The notes below the pieces were generated by a model. The model was not told the origin of the DNA. It saw nothing but the letters and a program-made list of their open reading frames with translations, and did no database searches. Of a DNA stretch of 64,000 nt, positions 56,790 to 64,000 are shown piece by piece. Source of the stretch: Amphritea opalescens (GTDB lineage: Bacteria; Pseudomonadota; Gammaproteobacteria; Pseudomonadales; Balneatricaceae); NCBI RefSeq assembly GCF_003957515.1, contig NZ_RQXW01000005.1, positions 186,001 to 250,000 of the forward strand, written 5' to 3'. Position numbers and translations under genes: made by a program. Within the stretch, counting starts at the first letter, position 1; every line of letters begins with the position of its first letter.

Positions 56790-56817
56790 TAGGGTATATA
56801 CTTAAGGGTATACCCTA
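56790..56817. promoter_or_regulatory. Inverted repeat, candidate operator
   Basis: TAGGGTATA (56790-56798) and TATACCCTA (56809-56817) are perfect inverted 9-mers spaced by 10 bases. The right half also lies in the 10-base palindrome GGGTATACCC (56806-56815). This is typical of a dimeric regulator site and lies about 150 bases before the operon. Confidence 0.55.
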
Positions 56818-56902
56818 ACAAGGCTTAACTATTTAATAATAAGTAGTAAGTGCCTTTGACGATGGCGCAGCCGAGAGCTTAGAAAGCAAAAGCTTAGGCT
56901 GT

Positions 56903-56930
56903 AAAGAACAGTTTATAAAGAATAGCTTAT
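56903..56930 (+). repeat. Tandem 14-base repeat upstream of the acyl-CoA operon
   Basis: AAAGAACAGTTTAT (56903-56916) is followed directly by AAAGAATAGCTTAT (56917-56930), with two mismatches, about 35 bases before the first start codon. Confidence 0.5.
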
Positions 56931-56963
56931 AAGCGCTTCGATAATAAATATTAGGAATCCCCG

Positions 56964-58121
56964 ATGGATCTGAATCTCACCGAAGAACAACAAATGATTC
57001 AGGACGCCGCCCGCCGCTATGCGGAAAGTGAATTGGCGCCGACTGCAGAACAACTTGATCAAAGCAAAGATCGCAGCCTTTTAACCGGCCATTGCCGAGA
57101 GTTAGCTGAGCTCGGTTTTATGGGGCTGAATATCGATGCCGAATATGGTGGCACTGAAGCGGGGGTGGTTGCGTTTAGTTTAGCGGTCACTGAAGTGGCT
57201 CGCGCTTGCGCTTCAACGGCGGTGACGATGTCGGTGACCAATATGGTGGCTGAGGTTATTCAGGTGGTGGGTAGTGAAGAACAGAAACAACACTACTTAC
57301 CTAAGATTTGTAGTGGCGAATATCTCAGTGGCAGTTTCTGTTTAACCGAAGCGGGGGCGGGCTCCGATCCTGCTTCAATGCGAACAAAGGCGGTTAAAAC
57401 CGACAAAGGCTGGGTGATTTCGGGCACTAAACAGTGGATCACTAGTGCCGAATTCGCCGGTGTTTTTGTTGTCTGGGCGGTGACCGACCCTGATGCAAAA
57501 AAAGGTAAGGGGATCACCTGCTTTCTCGTGCCCGCCGATGCCGATGGTATTACCGTTGGTGCGGCCGAGAAAAAGATGGGGCAGCACGGCTCAGCCACGA
57601 ATGAAGTCCATTTTGATCAATGTGAAGTGCCGGATTCAGCGATTCTCGGGAAACTTAATGATGGCTTCCGTATCGCCGTGAGTGAGCTGGCCGGCGGACG
57701 TATCGGTGTGGGTTCATTGGCATTGGGGGTTGGATTGGCGGCGATGGATTACGCTATTGCCTACACCAAGGAACGTCAGCAATTTGGTAAGCCGATTGCT
57801 GATTTTCAAGGGCTGCAATGGATGATTGCTGACCGCATGACCGAACTAGAAGCGGCGCGTCTGTTATTGATGAGCGCGGCTGATCGTAAGGAACGTGGCC
57901 AAAGTTTTGCCAAAGAGGCGTCAATGGCGAAGCTGTTCGCCAGTGAAAAAGCCAATCAGGCCTGTTACACCGCACTACAACTCCTCGGTGGTTATGGTTA
58001 CATGCAAGAGTATCCCCTTGAACGTATGTGTCGGGATGTACGAATTACGTCAATCTATGAGGGTACCAGCGAGGTTCAGAGACTGATCATTGCGCGTGAA
58101 ATCCTTAAGGCTGTTAGCTGA
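56964..58121 (+). CDS. Acyl-CoA dehydrogenase
   Basis: FAD enzyme of 385 residues introducing an alpha-beta double bond in an acyl-CoA. It has the N-terminal helical domain (MDLNLTEEQQMIQDAARRYAE), the beta domain with FCLTEAGAGSDPASM and KQWITSAEFAG, and the C-terminal domain with QFGKPIADFQGLQWMIADR. The catalytic Glu lies in IYEGTSEVQRLIIAR. It is closest to the short-chain/branched type. First gene of a six-gene plus-strand operon; the next start is 10 bases away. Confidence 0.93.
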   Translation: MDLNLTEEQQMIQDAARRYAESELAPTAEQLDQSKDRSLLTGHCRELAELGFMGLNIDAEYGGTEAGVVAFSLAVTEVARACASTAVTMSVTNMVAEVIQVVGSEEQKQHYLPKICSGEYLSGSFCLTEAGAGSDPASMRTKAVKTDKGWVISGTKQWITSAEFAGVFVVWAVTDPDAKKGKGITCFLVPADADGITVGAAEKKMGQHGSATNEVHFDQCEVPDSAILGKLNDGFRIAVSELAGGRIGVGSLALGVGLAAMDYAIAYTKERQQFGKPIADFQGLQWMIADRMTELEAARLLLMSAADRKERGQSFAKEASMAKLFASEKANQACYTALQLLGGYGYMQEYPLERMCRDVRITSIYEGTSEVQRLIIAREILKAVS

Positions 58122-58131
58122 GGATTTAATC

Positions 58132-59271
58132 GTGAAAACCCCTTTGAAAGGTCTGAAAGTGCTCGATCTCTCGACTCTGTTACCCGGCCCTTATGCGACG
58201 ATGATGCTGGCTGACTTAGGTGCCGAGGTGCTACGTGTAGAGTCGGCCTCGCGTCATGACCTAGTGCGTAATATGAAACCGTTGGTTGATGGTCAGTCTG
58301 CCGCTTTCAGTTATCTCAATCGGGGCAAAGAATCCCTCGCGCTGAACCTCAAACATCCCGAAGCAATCGAGCTGATCGATCAGCTGGTGGGTGAATACGA
58401 TATTTTGATTGAACAGTTTAGGCCGGGGGTGATGGCGCGCTTAGGGTTAGATTATGAGCGATTAAAAAAGGTTAACCCTCAGCTGATCTATTGTTCTATT
58501 ACCGGTTATGGTCAAACCGGCCCCTATCGAGATAAGGCGGGTCATGACCTTAACTACTTGGCGCTATCGGGGGCGGCTAGCCATATGGGGCGAAAGTCTT
58601 CAGGCCCAGCTCCGATGGGGTTGCAGGTGGCCGATGTGGCGGCGGGTTCTCATCCCGCGGTGATTGCTATCTTGGCGGCGGTGATTGGTCGTCAAAGTAC
58701 GGGTGAGGGTTGTTATCTCGATATCTCGATGGCAGACAATACCTTGGCCTTGCAGGCATTGATGGTGCCTGCCGCCTTAAATGGCGCACCAGATCCACGG
58801 CCTGAGGGGAACTTCCTCAATGGGGGCGGTTTTTATGATTATTACCGTACCGCCGATGATCGCTATCTATCGGTGGGCAGCCTAGAGCCGCAGTTCCGTC
58901 AACGGTTGGCCCAAGCGTTGAATATTCAGGATAACCCGCCGCTGGAAGATCGTCAGTTTAAAACCCTATTGCAGCAAAAGTTTGCCAAACAGGATCTAGA
59001 AAATTGGTGCGAGGAGCTGGCCGATCAGGATATCTGTGTTGAGCCGGTGTTAACCGTGAAGGAGGCTGCTGAGCATCCTCAGTTTGTTGCTCGTAACATG
59101 ATCGCGACAAAAAATAGTGGTGAACGGCAGATCGATTCAGCGCTGGGGTTTGAGCAGCAACCGATAAGACCCGCTCCCCGATGTGGTGAGCAGGGGATCA
59201 AAATCATGGAAAAATTAGGCTATAGCCAGACTGAAATTGACACGCTGAGGGAAGCGGGGTTGTTTGATTAA
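58132..59271 (+). CDS. CaiB/BaiF family CoA-transferase
   Basis: Family III CoA-transferase of about 379 residues, or an alpha-methylacyl-CoA racemase-like relative. The N-terminal LKVLDLSTLLPGPYATMMLADLGAEVLRVE is typical, and the catalytic Asp lies in GLQVADVAAGS. The C-terminal part has NMIATKNSGERQID. The GTG at 58132 has GAGGAT upstream; an ATG at 58090 would overlap the previous gene and lacks support. The CoA donor and acceptor are unknown. Confidence 0.9.
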   Translation: MKTPLKGLKVLDLSTLLPGPYATMMLADLGAEVLRVESASRHDLVRNMKPLVDGQSAAFSYLNRGKESLALNLKHPEAIELIDQLVGEYDILIEQFRPGVMARLGLDYERLKKVNPQLIYCSITGYGQTGPYRDKAGHDLNYLALSGAASHMGRKSSGPAPMGLQVADVAAGSHPAVIAILAAVIGRQSTGEGCYLDISMADNTLALQALMVPAALNGAPDPRPEGNFLNGGGFYDYYRTADDRYLSVGSLEPQFRQRLAQALNIQDNPPLEDRQFKTLLQQKFAKQDLENWCEELADQDICVEPVLTVKEAAEHPQFVARNMIATKNSGERQIDSALGFEQQPIRPAPRCGEQGIKIMEKLGYSQTEIDTLREAGLFD

Positions 59272-59388
59272 CCCGCAGATCTCAGCTTAATGAAGTGCGA
59301 AAAATAAAGACCAATAAGGATGAGCCTGTTACTGGGACGTTTAGCGTTCTTCCGCAGGGCCTTAATAAACATAACAACGAGGCAGATA

Positions 59389-61047
59389 ATGACTATTGAG
59401 AACTATCAGGCGTTTTACGACTCCTTCACCCCATCTATGATTGAAGATAAACTCGTGGGTGATCTTAAGCAGGGCTTTAATGCCTGTGAAGAGATTTGTG
59501 ACCGTTGGGCTGAAGATGAACAACGCGTCGCGTTGAATTATGAAGGGGCTACGCGCCCAGCATCGAGCCATACCTTTGCCGAATTACAACAGCGGGCTGC
59601 TCAGTTTGCCAATCTGTTGGCGGCTCGGGGAATCGGGAAGGGTGACCGAGTGGCTTGTTTACTACCGAGGACACCTGAGCTGTTAGTGGTGGTGTTAGGT
59701 ACATTGCGCGCGGGCGCTGTTTATCAGCCGCTGTTTACCGCCTTTGGTAGCGGTGCGATAGAGTACCGAGTGACTCAGGCAGAAACGAAGCTGATTATCA
59801 CCAATCCGGATAATATCGAGAAGTTAGATGCGGTTAACGGTTGCCCACCGGTGATTCTGTTTGACCGTGATAACGCCGCCGCTAACTATGCGGGCTTGCC
59901 TGATTTTGATACGGAGATGGCGACACAAAGTACGGAGTTTGAGCCGGTAAGAGTGGGGGCTGATGATCCGTTCCTGCAGATGTTTACCTCCGGTACGGTA
60001 GGTAAAGCGAAGGGCGTCGCTGTGCCGACCCGTGCTCTGTTATCTTTTTATGTTTACATGCGTTATGCGGTGGGCCTACATCCAGAAGATCGTTTTTGGA
60101 ACGTAGCGGATCCGGGCTGGGCGTACGGCCTTTACTATGCGGTGGTTGGACCGTTGCTCTTGGGTAACACGACCCACTTCAATGAGAATGCCTTTACCCC
60201 AGAAACAACCTATAAAATGCTCAGCAAGTATAAGATTACCAACTTGGCTGCTGCACCCACGGCGTATCGTTTGTTGATGGCGCATGAAGAGTTGTTAGAC
60301 GAACACAGTGGTTTTGAGCTACGACTGGCGAGTAGTGCTGGCGAACCCCTAAACCCTGAAGTGATCGGTTGGGTTGAACGTCGCTTAGGCTGTCCAGTGA
60401 TGGATCATTATGGCCAGACCGAAACCGGTATGGTGGCTTGTAATCATCACGATCTGAAACAGGATATTGTCCGAGTTGGCTCAATGGGATTCTCTCTGCC
60501 TGGGCATCGTGTGGTGGCGTTGGACAATGATCTCAATGAATTAGGTAAAGGGCAGATCGGTGAGTTGGCCGTGGATATGGAAAAATCCCCGCTGTTTATC
60601 TTTCCTGGCTACACCTGGGGCGAGAAAAATCCGTTCCGAGGAAAGTACTACTTAACGGGTGATGTAGTGATCAGTCACGGTGACGGTAGTTATTCCTTCA
60701 ATGGTCGTGATGACGATATTATTACGACCGCCGGTTACCGCGTGGGGCCTGCGGATGTTGAAAACACTCTGCTGGAGCATGAAGCCGTTGCTGAAAGTGG
60801 TGTGATTGGTAAACCTGATCTTGAGCGTGGCGCGATTATTAAAGCCTATGTGGTACTCAGAGAGCAGTTTGATCCGAGTGAAGAGCTGATCGTCGAATTG
60901 AAAACCCATGTGCGTAGTCGTCTGTCGACCCATGCGTTCCCACGGGAGATCGAATTTTTACAGGAGCTGCCGAAAACACCAAGCGGTAAAATTCAGCGTT
61001 TCATTCTGCGGAATCAAGCGAAAGATGAAGCGGATGGCATGTCATAA
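59389..61047 (+). CDS. Acyl-CoA synthetase (AMP-forming)
   Basis: Adenylate-forming acid-CoA ligase of 552 residues. Motifs are the P-loop FTSGTVGKAKGV, DHYGQTETGMVACN, YYLTGDVVISHGDGSYSFNGRDDDII and the C-terminal catalytic Lys in KTPSGKIQRFILR. It is most like acetyl-CoA synthetase/ACSM-type (medium-chain or aromatic acid) ligases. The upstream in-frame ATG at 59320 is discarded because 59389 has CGAGG nearby and yields the expected N-terminus. Confidence 0.91.
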   Translation: MTIENYQAFYDSFTPSMIEDKLVGDLKQGFNACEEICDRWAEDEQRVALNYEGATRPASSHTFAELQQRAAQFANLLAARGIGKGDRVACLLPRTPELLVVVLGTLRAGAVYQPLFTAFGSGAIEYRVTQAETKLIITNPDNIEKLDAVNGCPPVILFDRDNAAANYAGLPDFDTEMATQSTEFEPVRVGADDPFLQMFTSGTVGKAKGVAVPTRALLSFYVYMRYAVGLHPEDRFWNVADPGWAYGLYYAVVGPLLLGNTTHFNENAFTPETTYKMLSKYKITNLAAAPTAYRLLMAHEELLDEHSGFELRLASSAGEPLNPEVIGWVERRLGCPVMDHYGQTETGMVACNHHDLKQDIVRVGSMGFSLPGHRVVALDNDLNELGKGQIGELAVDMEKSPLFIFPGYTWGEKNPFRGKYYLTGDVVISHGDGSYSFNGRDDDIITTAGYRVGPADVENTLLEHEAVAESGVIGKPDLERGAIIKAYVVLREQFDPSEELIVELKTHVRSRLSTHAFPREIEFLQELPKTPSGKIQRFILRNQAKDEADGMS

Positions 61048-61049
61048 CA

Positions 61050-61517
61050 ATGCCTAACTTTCAGGCCATGCCGTTGGAGTATCGGGTGCGTAACCCAAAC
61101 TTCGCGGCAGAGGTTGAGCGAGTGTTTTATAAGGCGCCGTTTGTAAGAGACCTCGGTTTTCAGTTAGCGGGCTTTGAGGCCGGTAGCTGTGAAACGTCGT
61201 TAATGTTGCAGGAGAAACACCTACAACAGGACGGTTATGTGCACGCAGGCGTGCAGGCGACGTTAGCCGATCATACGGCGGGCACTGCAGCGGCAACCCT
61301 GCTTGCTGAGGGGCAGATCATTCTTACCGCAGAGTTTAAGATTAATCTACTGCGGGCGGCAAAAGGCGAGCAGTTGTATTGTCGGGCCCAGGTGCTCAAA
61401 CCTGGGGCTAAGCTCATTATTGCTGAAGCCGAGGTGTTTTGCCTTAGTGGTCATAACCCTGAGTTAGTGGCTAAAGCGATGGTGACTCTCGCGGTTGTGG
61501 ATCAAGCTAAACAATAA
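61050..61517 (+). CDS. PaaI-type hotdog thioesterase
   Basis: Hotdog-fold acyl-CoA thioesterase of 155 residues. The central helix and active site read GYVHAGVQATLADHTAGTAA, as in PaaI/YbgC-like enzymes, followed by ILTAEFKINLLRAAKG. It starts two bases after the ligase stop. It may release CoA from dead-end intermediates of the pathway encoded by the operon. Confidence 0.87.
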   Translation: MPNFQAMPLEYRVRNPNFAAEVERVFYKAPFVRDLGFQLAGFEAGSCETSLMLQEKHLQQDGYVHAGVQATLADHTAGTAAATLLAEGQIILTAEFKINLLRAAKGEQLYCRAQVLKPGAKLIIAEAEVFCLSGHNPELVAKAMVTLAVVDQAKQ

Positions 61518-61545
61518 CAACTATAAACAATAGGCGAGGTTTTCT

Positions 61546-61965
61546 ATGCCTGTCATGACAATCGAACAGATGAATGATTTTCTGGCGGAACATTTTCCCC
61601 AGGGTGAAAGGTTTGGTGTTCTTACCGATCTCGGTGATAACTGGGCCGAGATGAAATTACCGGTGGATGCTGAGCATCTTAGGCCGGGCGGCACTGTGTC
61701 GGGGCCATCAATGATGGCATTGGCTGATGTCTGTATGTATGCGGCGTTATTGGGGCAGATTGGCCCTGTGGCACTGGCGGTAACGACCAATCTCAATATC
61801 AACTTTATGAGCAAGCCCCGGCCTGACAGTGATCTGATTGCACGCTGTAATCTGATGAAAGTCGGCAAACGGTTGGCGGTGGGTGAGGTGTGGATCCGCT
61901 CGGAAGGCAGTGATGAGGTAGTGGCACACACCACGTTGACCTACTCCATACCGGTGGAGCGTTAA
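61546..61965 (+). CDS. Second PaaI-type hotdog thioesterase
   Basis: Hotdog protein of 139 residues: HLRPGGTVSGPSMMALADVCMYAAL is the active-site helix and AVTTNLNINFMSKPRPDSDL the following strands. It is not a close copy of the preceding thioesterase, so the two probably act on different esters or form a mixed unit. Good ribosome site (GGCGAGG) and tight spacing to the hydrolase gene. Confidence 0.87.
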   Translation: MPVMTIEQMNDFLAEHFPQGERFGVLTDLGDNWAEMKLPVDAEHLRPGGTVSGPSMMALADVCMYAALLGQIGPVALAVTTNLNINFMSKPRPDSDLIARCNLMKVGKRLAVGEVWIRSEGSDEVVAHTTLTYSIPVER

Positions 61966-61967
61966 GT

Positions 61968-62771
61968 ATGACAGGTATTGACTGGCAGGAACGACGACTT
62001 ACCCTGAAAGACGGTACCGAGATATTTGCTCTGCATGGGCGTCATGCACATAACGAGGGTTGGGATAGGCCGACCCTCGTGTTGTTGCATGAGGCGTTGG
62101 GGCATATCGATATGTGGAAAGATTTCCCGCAATTGTTAGCCGATGCCACGGGGATGGATCTGCTGGTGTATGAGCGTCGAGGTTATGGTCGTTCATCGCC
62201 GATTAGCCTGCCACGCCCGGATGATTACCTTGATCACGAAGGGCGGGATTGGGTTAAGCCGGTGTTGGATGCGGCGGGGCTAGAGCGGGTTGTCTTGGTC
62301 GGTCACAGTGATGGCGGCTCTATCGCACTCATCGCAGCGGCGGCACTGCCCGGCCGTGTGGTGGCGATTATCACCGAGGCGGCGCATATTCGTATTGATT
62401 CTTTAACCACGGAGGGCATTGTTGCCGCCGTCGAGCTGTATAACACCACGGACTTTCCTGAAAAATTGGCTCGTTATCATGGGGATCGTACCGACTTAGT
62501 CTTTCGTGCTTGGCATGAAACCTGGCTGCGGGAACGTTTTCAGCCGTTGGATCTTACCGAGTGGGTGAGCCAGGTTCGCTGTCCAGCGCTGATCATTCAG
62601 GGCGCAGATGATGAATATGGTGAAGTCGCTCAGGTAGACGATATTGTCAATGCTATTGGCGAAAGCGCCACGGGGTTGTTTATCCCTCAGTGTGGTCATG
62701 TGCCCCATCTACAAGCGAAACAAGCGACGCTGCAGGCAATGACTCAATTTATTACATCTCTTAATTTATAA
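61968..62771 (+). CDS. Alpha/beta hydrolase
   Basis: Alpha/beta-hydrolase fold protein of 267 residues with the nucleophile elbow GHSDGGSIAL (Ser about residue 112), LLHEALGHIDMWKDFP as the oxyanion region, the acid Asp in IQGADDEYGEV and the catalytic His in PQCGHVPHLQ. No signal peptide is seen. Last gene of the operon; the substrate is probably an ester or C-C bonded intermediate of the same pathway. Confidence 0.88.
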   Translation: MTGIDWQERRLTLKDGTEIFALHGRHAHNEGWDRPTLVLLHEALGHIDMWKDFPQLLADATGMDLLVYERRGYGRSSPISLPRPDDYLDHEGRDWVKPVLDAAGLERVVLVGHSDGGSIALIAAAALPGRVVAIITEAAHIRIDSLTTEGIVAAVELYNTTDFPEKLARYHGDRTDLVFRAWHETWLRERFQPLDLTEWVSQVRCPALIIQGADDEYGEVAQVDDIVNAIGESATGLFIPQCGHVPHLQAKQATLQAMTQFITSLNL

Positions 62772-62907
62772 CCTAAGCCTCTGATAAGTAAGCCCATCGC
62801 TGCGACATAAAGATTCAAGCACTTATGCTATGATGCCGGTTCTTCCCTATATATCGACTTCTGCGCTCTATAGGCGGTGTTTTCAACGTGAGAGATGGAG
62901 ATCGGTC

Positions 62908-63930
62908 ATGAGTCGTTCAGCGAATAGCAACGCTGTTTGGATGTTATTGTTGTGTACGTTTTTTTGGGGAGCATGTTTTCCGGTGGGTAAACATGCTTTG
63001 CATGAAGTCAGTGCTTTAACGCTCGTGCTGTGGCGTTTTGGGGTAGCGGCAAGCTGCCTATTGATCTATGCCGTTTGGGCGAAAATTCGGGTGCCACGCT
63101 TAACGCCCAAACAGTGGCTGTGGGCGATAATGGCCTCGATTGTGGGCGTCGGTGGACTGAACCTATGCCTGTTTACTGGGCTGACAAAAACCGATGCCAG
63201 TAATGGTGCTTTGATCATGGCACTGAGCCCCTTAACGACCTCTTTGATGGGCACCCTGTGGCAGCGAAAACTCCCTCATCTGAGTGCTATATTCAGTCTA
63301 ATTATCTGTTTGTCGGGTGTGATGTTGGTGCTGACCAATGGCGAGTTATCGCGACTGCTTGGTTTTGAGTTTAATCAGGGCGATCAACTGATTTTTGTCG
63401 GTATGCTGTGCTGGAGTTTGTATACCTGCTTAACTCAAAGTATTAGTCGTTGGTTTCCGATGATTCCTTTTACCCTTGTTGGGATGATGTCTGGTACAGG
63501 GGTGATCTCTCTGATGTTAGCCTTTAGTGCTGAAGTGCATCCGTGGCAGGAAAGTTTGGCGATCTCCTCATGGGTTTTGGCCGATCTGCTGTTTATCGGC
63601 GTCTTTGGTACGGTGGGGGGCTATCTGTTATGGATCAGCGGGGTGAAACAGTTGGGCGCCGCGACGGCATCGCTATTTTTTAACTTTGTGCCGGTGTTTG
63701 CGGTATTGACCGCATTGATTTTCGGCCAGTCGGTTACTGAACTGCAGTTGTTGGGGATGGCTATCGTGATTGCAGGTTTGCTGTTACCTCGAATACTCGG
63801 TTGGTTGAAGCAGTATTCGGCGGTCGGTGAGGAGCTTGAAGCGGCCGTTGAGCACGAAGTCGAAGCCGTAATTGAAGCGGTCGTCGCGGTCGAACCGGTG
63901 ATCGCTGATGCCGTTGTGCGTGAAAAGTAA
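62908..63930 (+). CDS. EamA/DMT family transporter with acidic C-terminal tail
   Basis: Ten-helix drug/metabolite exporter of about 340 residues with two EamA repeats (about 10-145 and 160-295). The typical FFWGACFPVGKHAL and GTVGGYLLWISGVKQLGAATASL segments are seen. After the last helix a 40-residue Glu/Val/Ala-rich tail extends into the cytoplasm, which is unusual. The frame is open from 62830, but the ATG at 62908 has GATGGAG upstream. It probably has its own transcript, 136 bases after the hydrolase. Confidence 0.86.
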   Translation: MSRSANSNAVWMLLLCTFFWGACFPVGKHALHEVSALTLVLWRFGVAASCLLIYAVWAKIRVPRLTPKQWLWAIMASIVGVGGLNLCLFTGLTKTDASNGALIMALSPLTTSLMGTLWQRKLPHLSAIFSLIICLSGVMLVLTNGELSRLLGFEFNQGDQLIFVGMLCWSLYTCLTQSISRWFPMIPFTLVGMMSGTGVISLMLAFSAEVHPWQESLAISSWVLADLLFIGVFGTVGGYLLWISGVKQLGAATASLFFNFVPVFAVLTALIFGQSVTELQLLGMAIVIAGLLLPRILGWLKQYSAVGEELEAAVEHEVEAVIEAVVAVEPVIADAVVREK

Positions 63931-64000
63931 TCATCGCGGGGCTATATCTACATCGAGGAATACTCGATAAGAGAGGGTAAAGGGTGTTCGACAAGCAGCA

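Larger units (their letters stand above)
56589..56963. other. Control region of the acyl-CoA operon
   Basis: A 375-base gene-free stretch upstream of the acyl-CoA dehydrogenase gene. It carries the inverted repeat at 56790-56817 and the tandem repeat at 56903-56930, listed separately. No clear sigma-70 hexamer pair was assigned. Confidence 0.55.

Overview
The window is 64 kb of chromosome from a gammaproteobacterium. The gene content (rmf, hda, an sdhCDAB-sucAB-lpd-sucCD block, a fused bacterial RlmKL, DeaD, class 2 PyrD) and several Pseudomonas-like neighbourhoods (purM-purN-DUF3108, DUF2066-perM-hda, arsC-wrbA-DUF2069 divergent from yihY) suggest a marine Oceanospirillales/Pseudomonadales-type organism. 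The genus cannot be fixed from the sequence alone. Base composition looks near 50% G+C and even throughout. I see no insertion sequence, prophage, CRISPR array, rRNA or tRNA gene.

Layout. 1-6.3 kb: the 3' part of a DUF58 gene, a DMT exporter, ribE, a TIGR01777 epimerase-like gene, a stand-alone batD and a DUF2835 gene. 6.4-12 kb: pyrD, rmf, rlmKL and an ammonium transporter behind a convincing sigma-54 promoter. 12.2-25.4 kb: a TCA-cycle block with gltA divergent from sdhCDAB, then sucA-sucB-lpdA and sucC-sucD. It is cut into modules by terminators, and both sucA and sucC have structured 5' leaders. 25.5-31.3 kb: HlyU-like, MOSC, nhaA, a Rap1a/Tai-like secreted protein, deaD and DUF3047.

31.3-37.6 kb: a candidate small RNA that ends in an orphan terminator, an alkyltransferase-like gene, the purM-purN-DUF3108-yfcL-Imm22-like operon (minus strand), then DUF2066 and a PerM-type permease. 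37.7-45 kb: hda, a tiny RRM-like protein, an RluA-type pseudouridine synthase, a Zn-ribbon protein and tcdA on the plus strand; a PAS-PAS-GGDEF protein; and on the minus strand arsC-wrbA-DUF2069 and a cysteine desulfurase fused to its SufE/CsdE sulfur acceptor. 45-50.7 kb: yihY-acyP, a lytic transglycosylase, an ABM monooxygenase, proS and DUF3087.

51.2-55.1 kb: a Fur-box-controlled iron uptake operon in the order efeO-efeB-FTR1 permease. 55.2-56.6 kb: MscS channel and DUF523. 57-62.8 kb: a six-gene acyl-CoA operon (acyl-CoA dehydrogenase, CaiB/BaiF CoA-transferase, acyl-CoA synthetase, two PaaI-type thioesterases, alpha/beta hydrolase) of unknown substrate, preceded by a strong inverted repeat. 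The window closes with a second DMT transporter.

The most noteworthy observations are: the candidate structured RNA at 31.3-31.5 kb, whose two hairpins both expose a UUCCCC loop; the three-way-junction leader of sucA and the long hairpin leader of sucC; the SufS-SufE fusion close to tcdA, which may serve tRNA ct6A formation; an Imm22-like gene translationally coupled to yfcL in a purine operon; and the unassigned acyl-CoA operon with its candidate operator. All identifications rest on motif and family recognition by eye; no database search was run.
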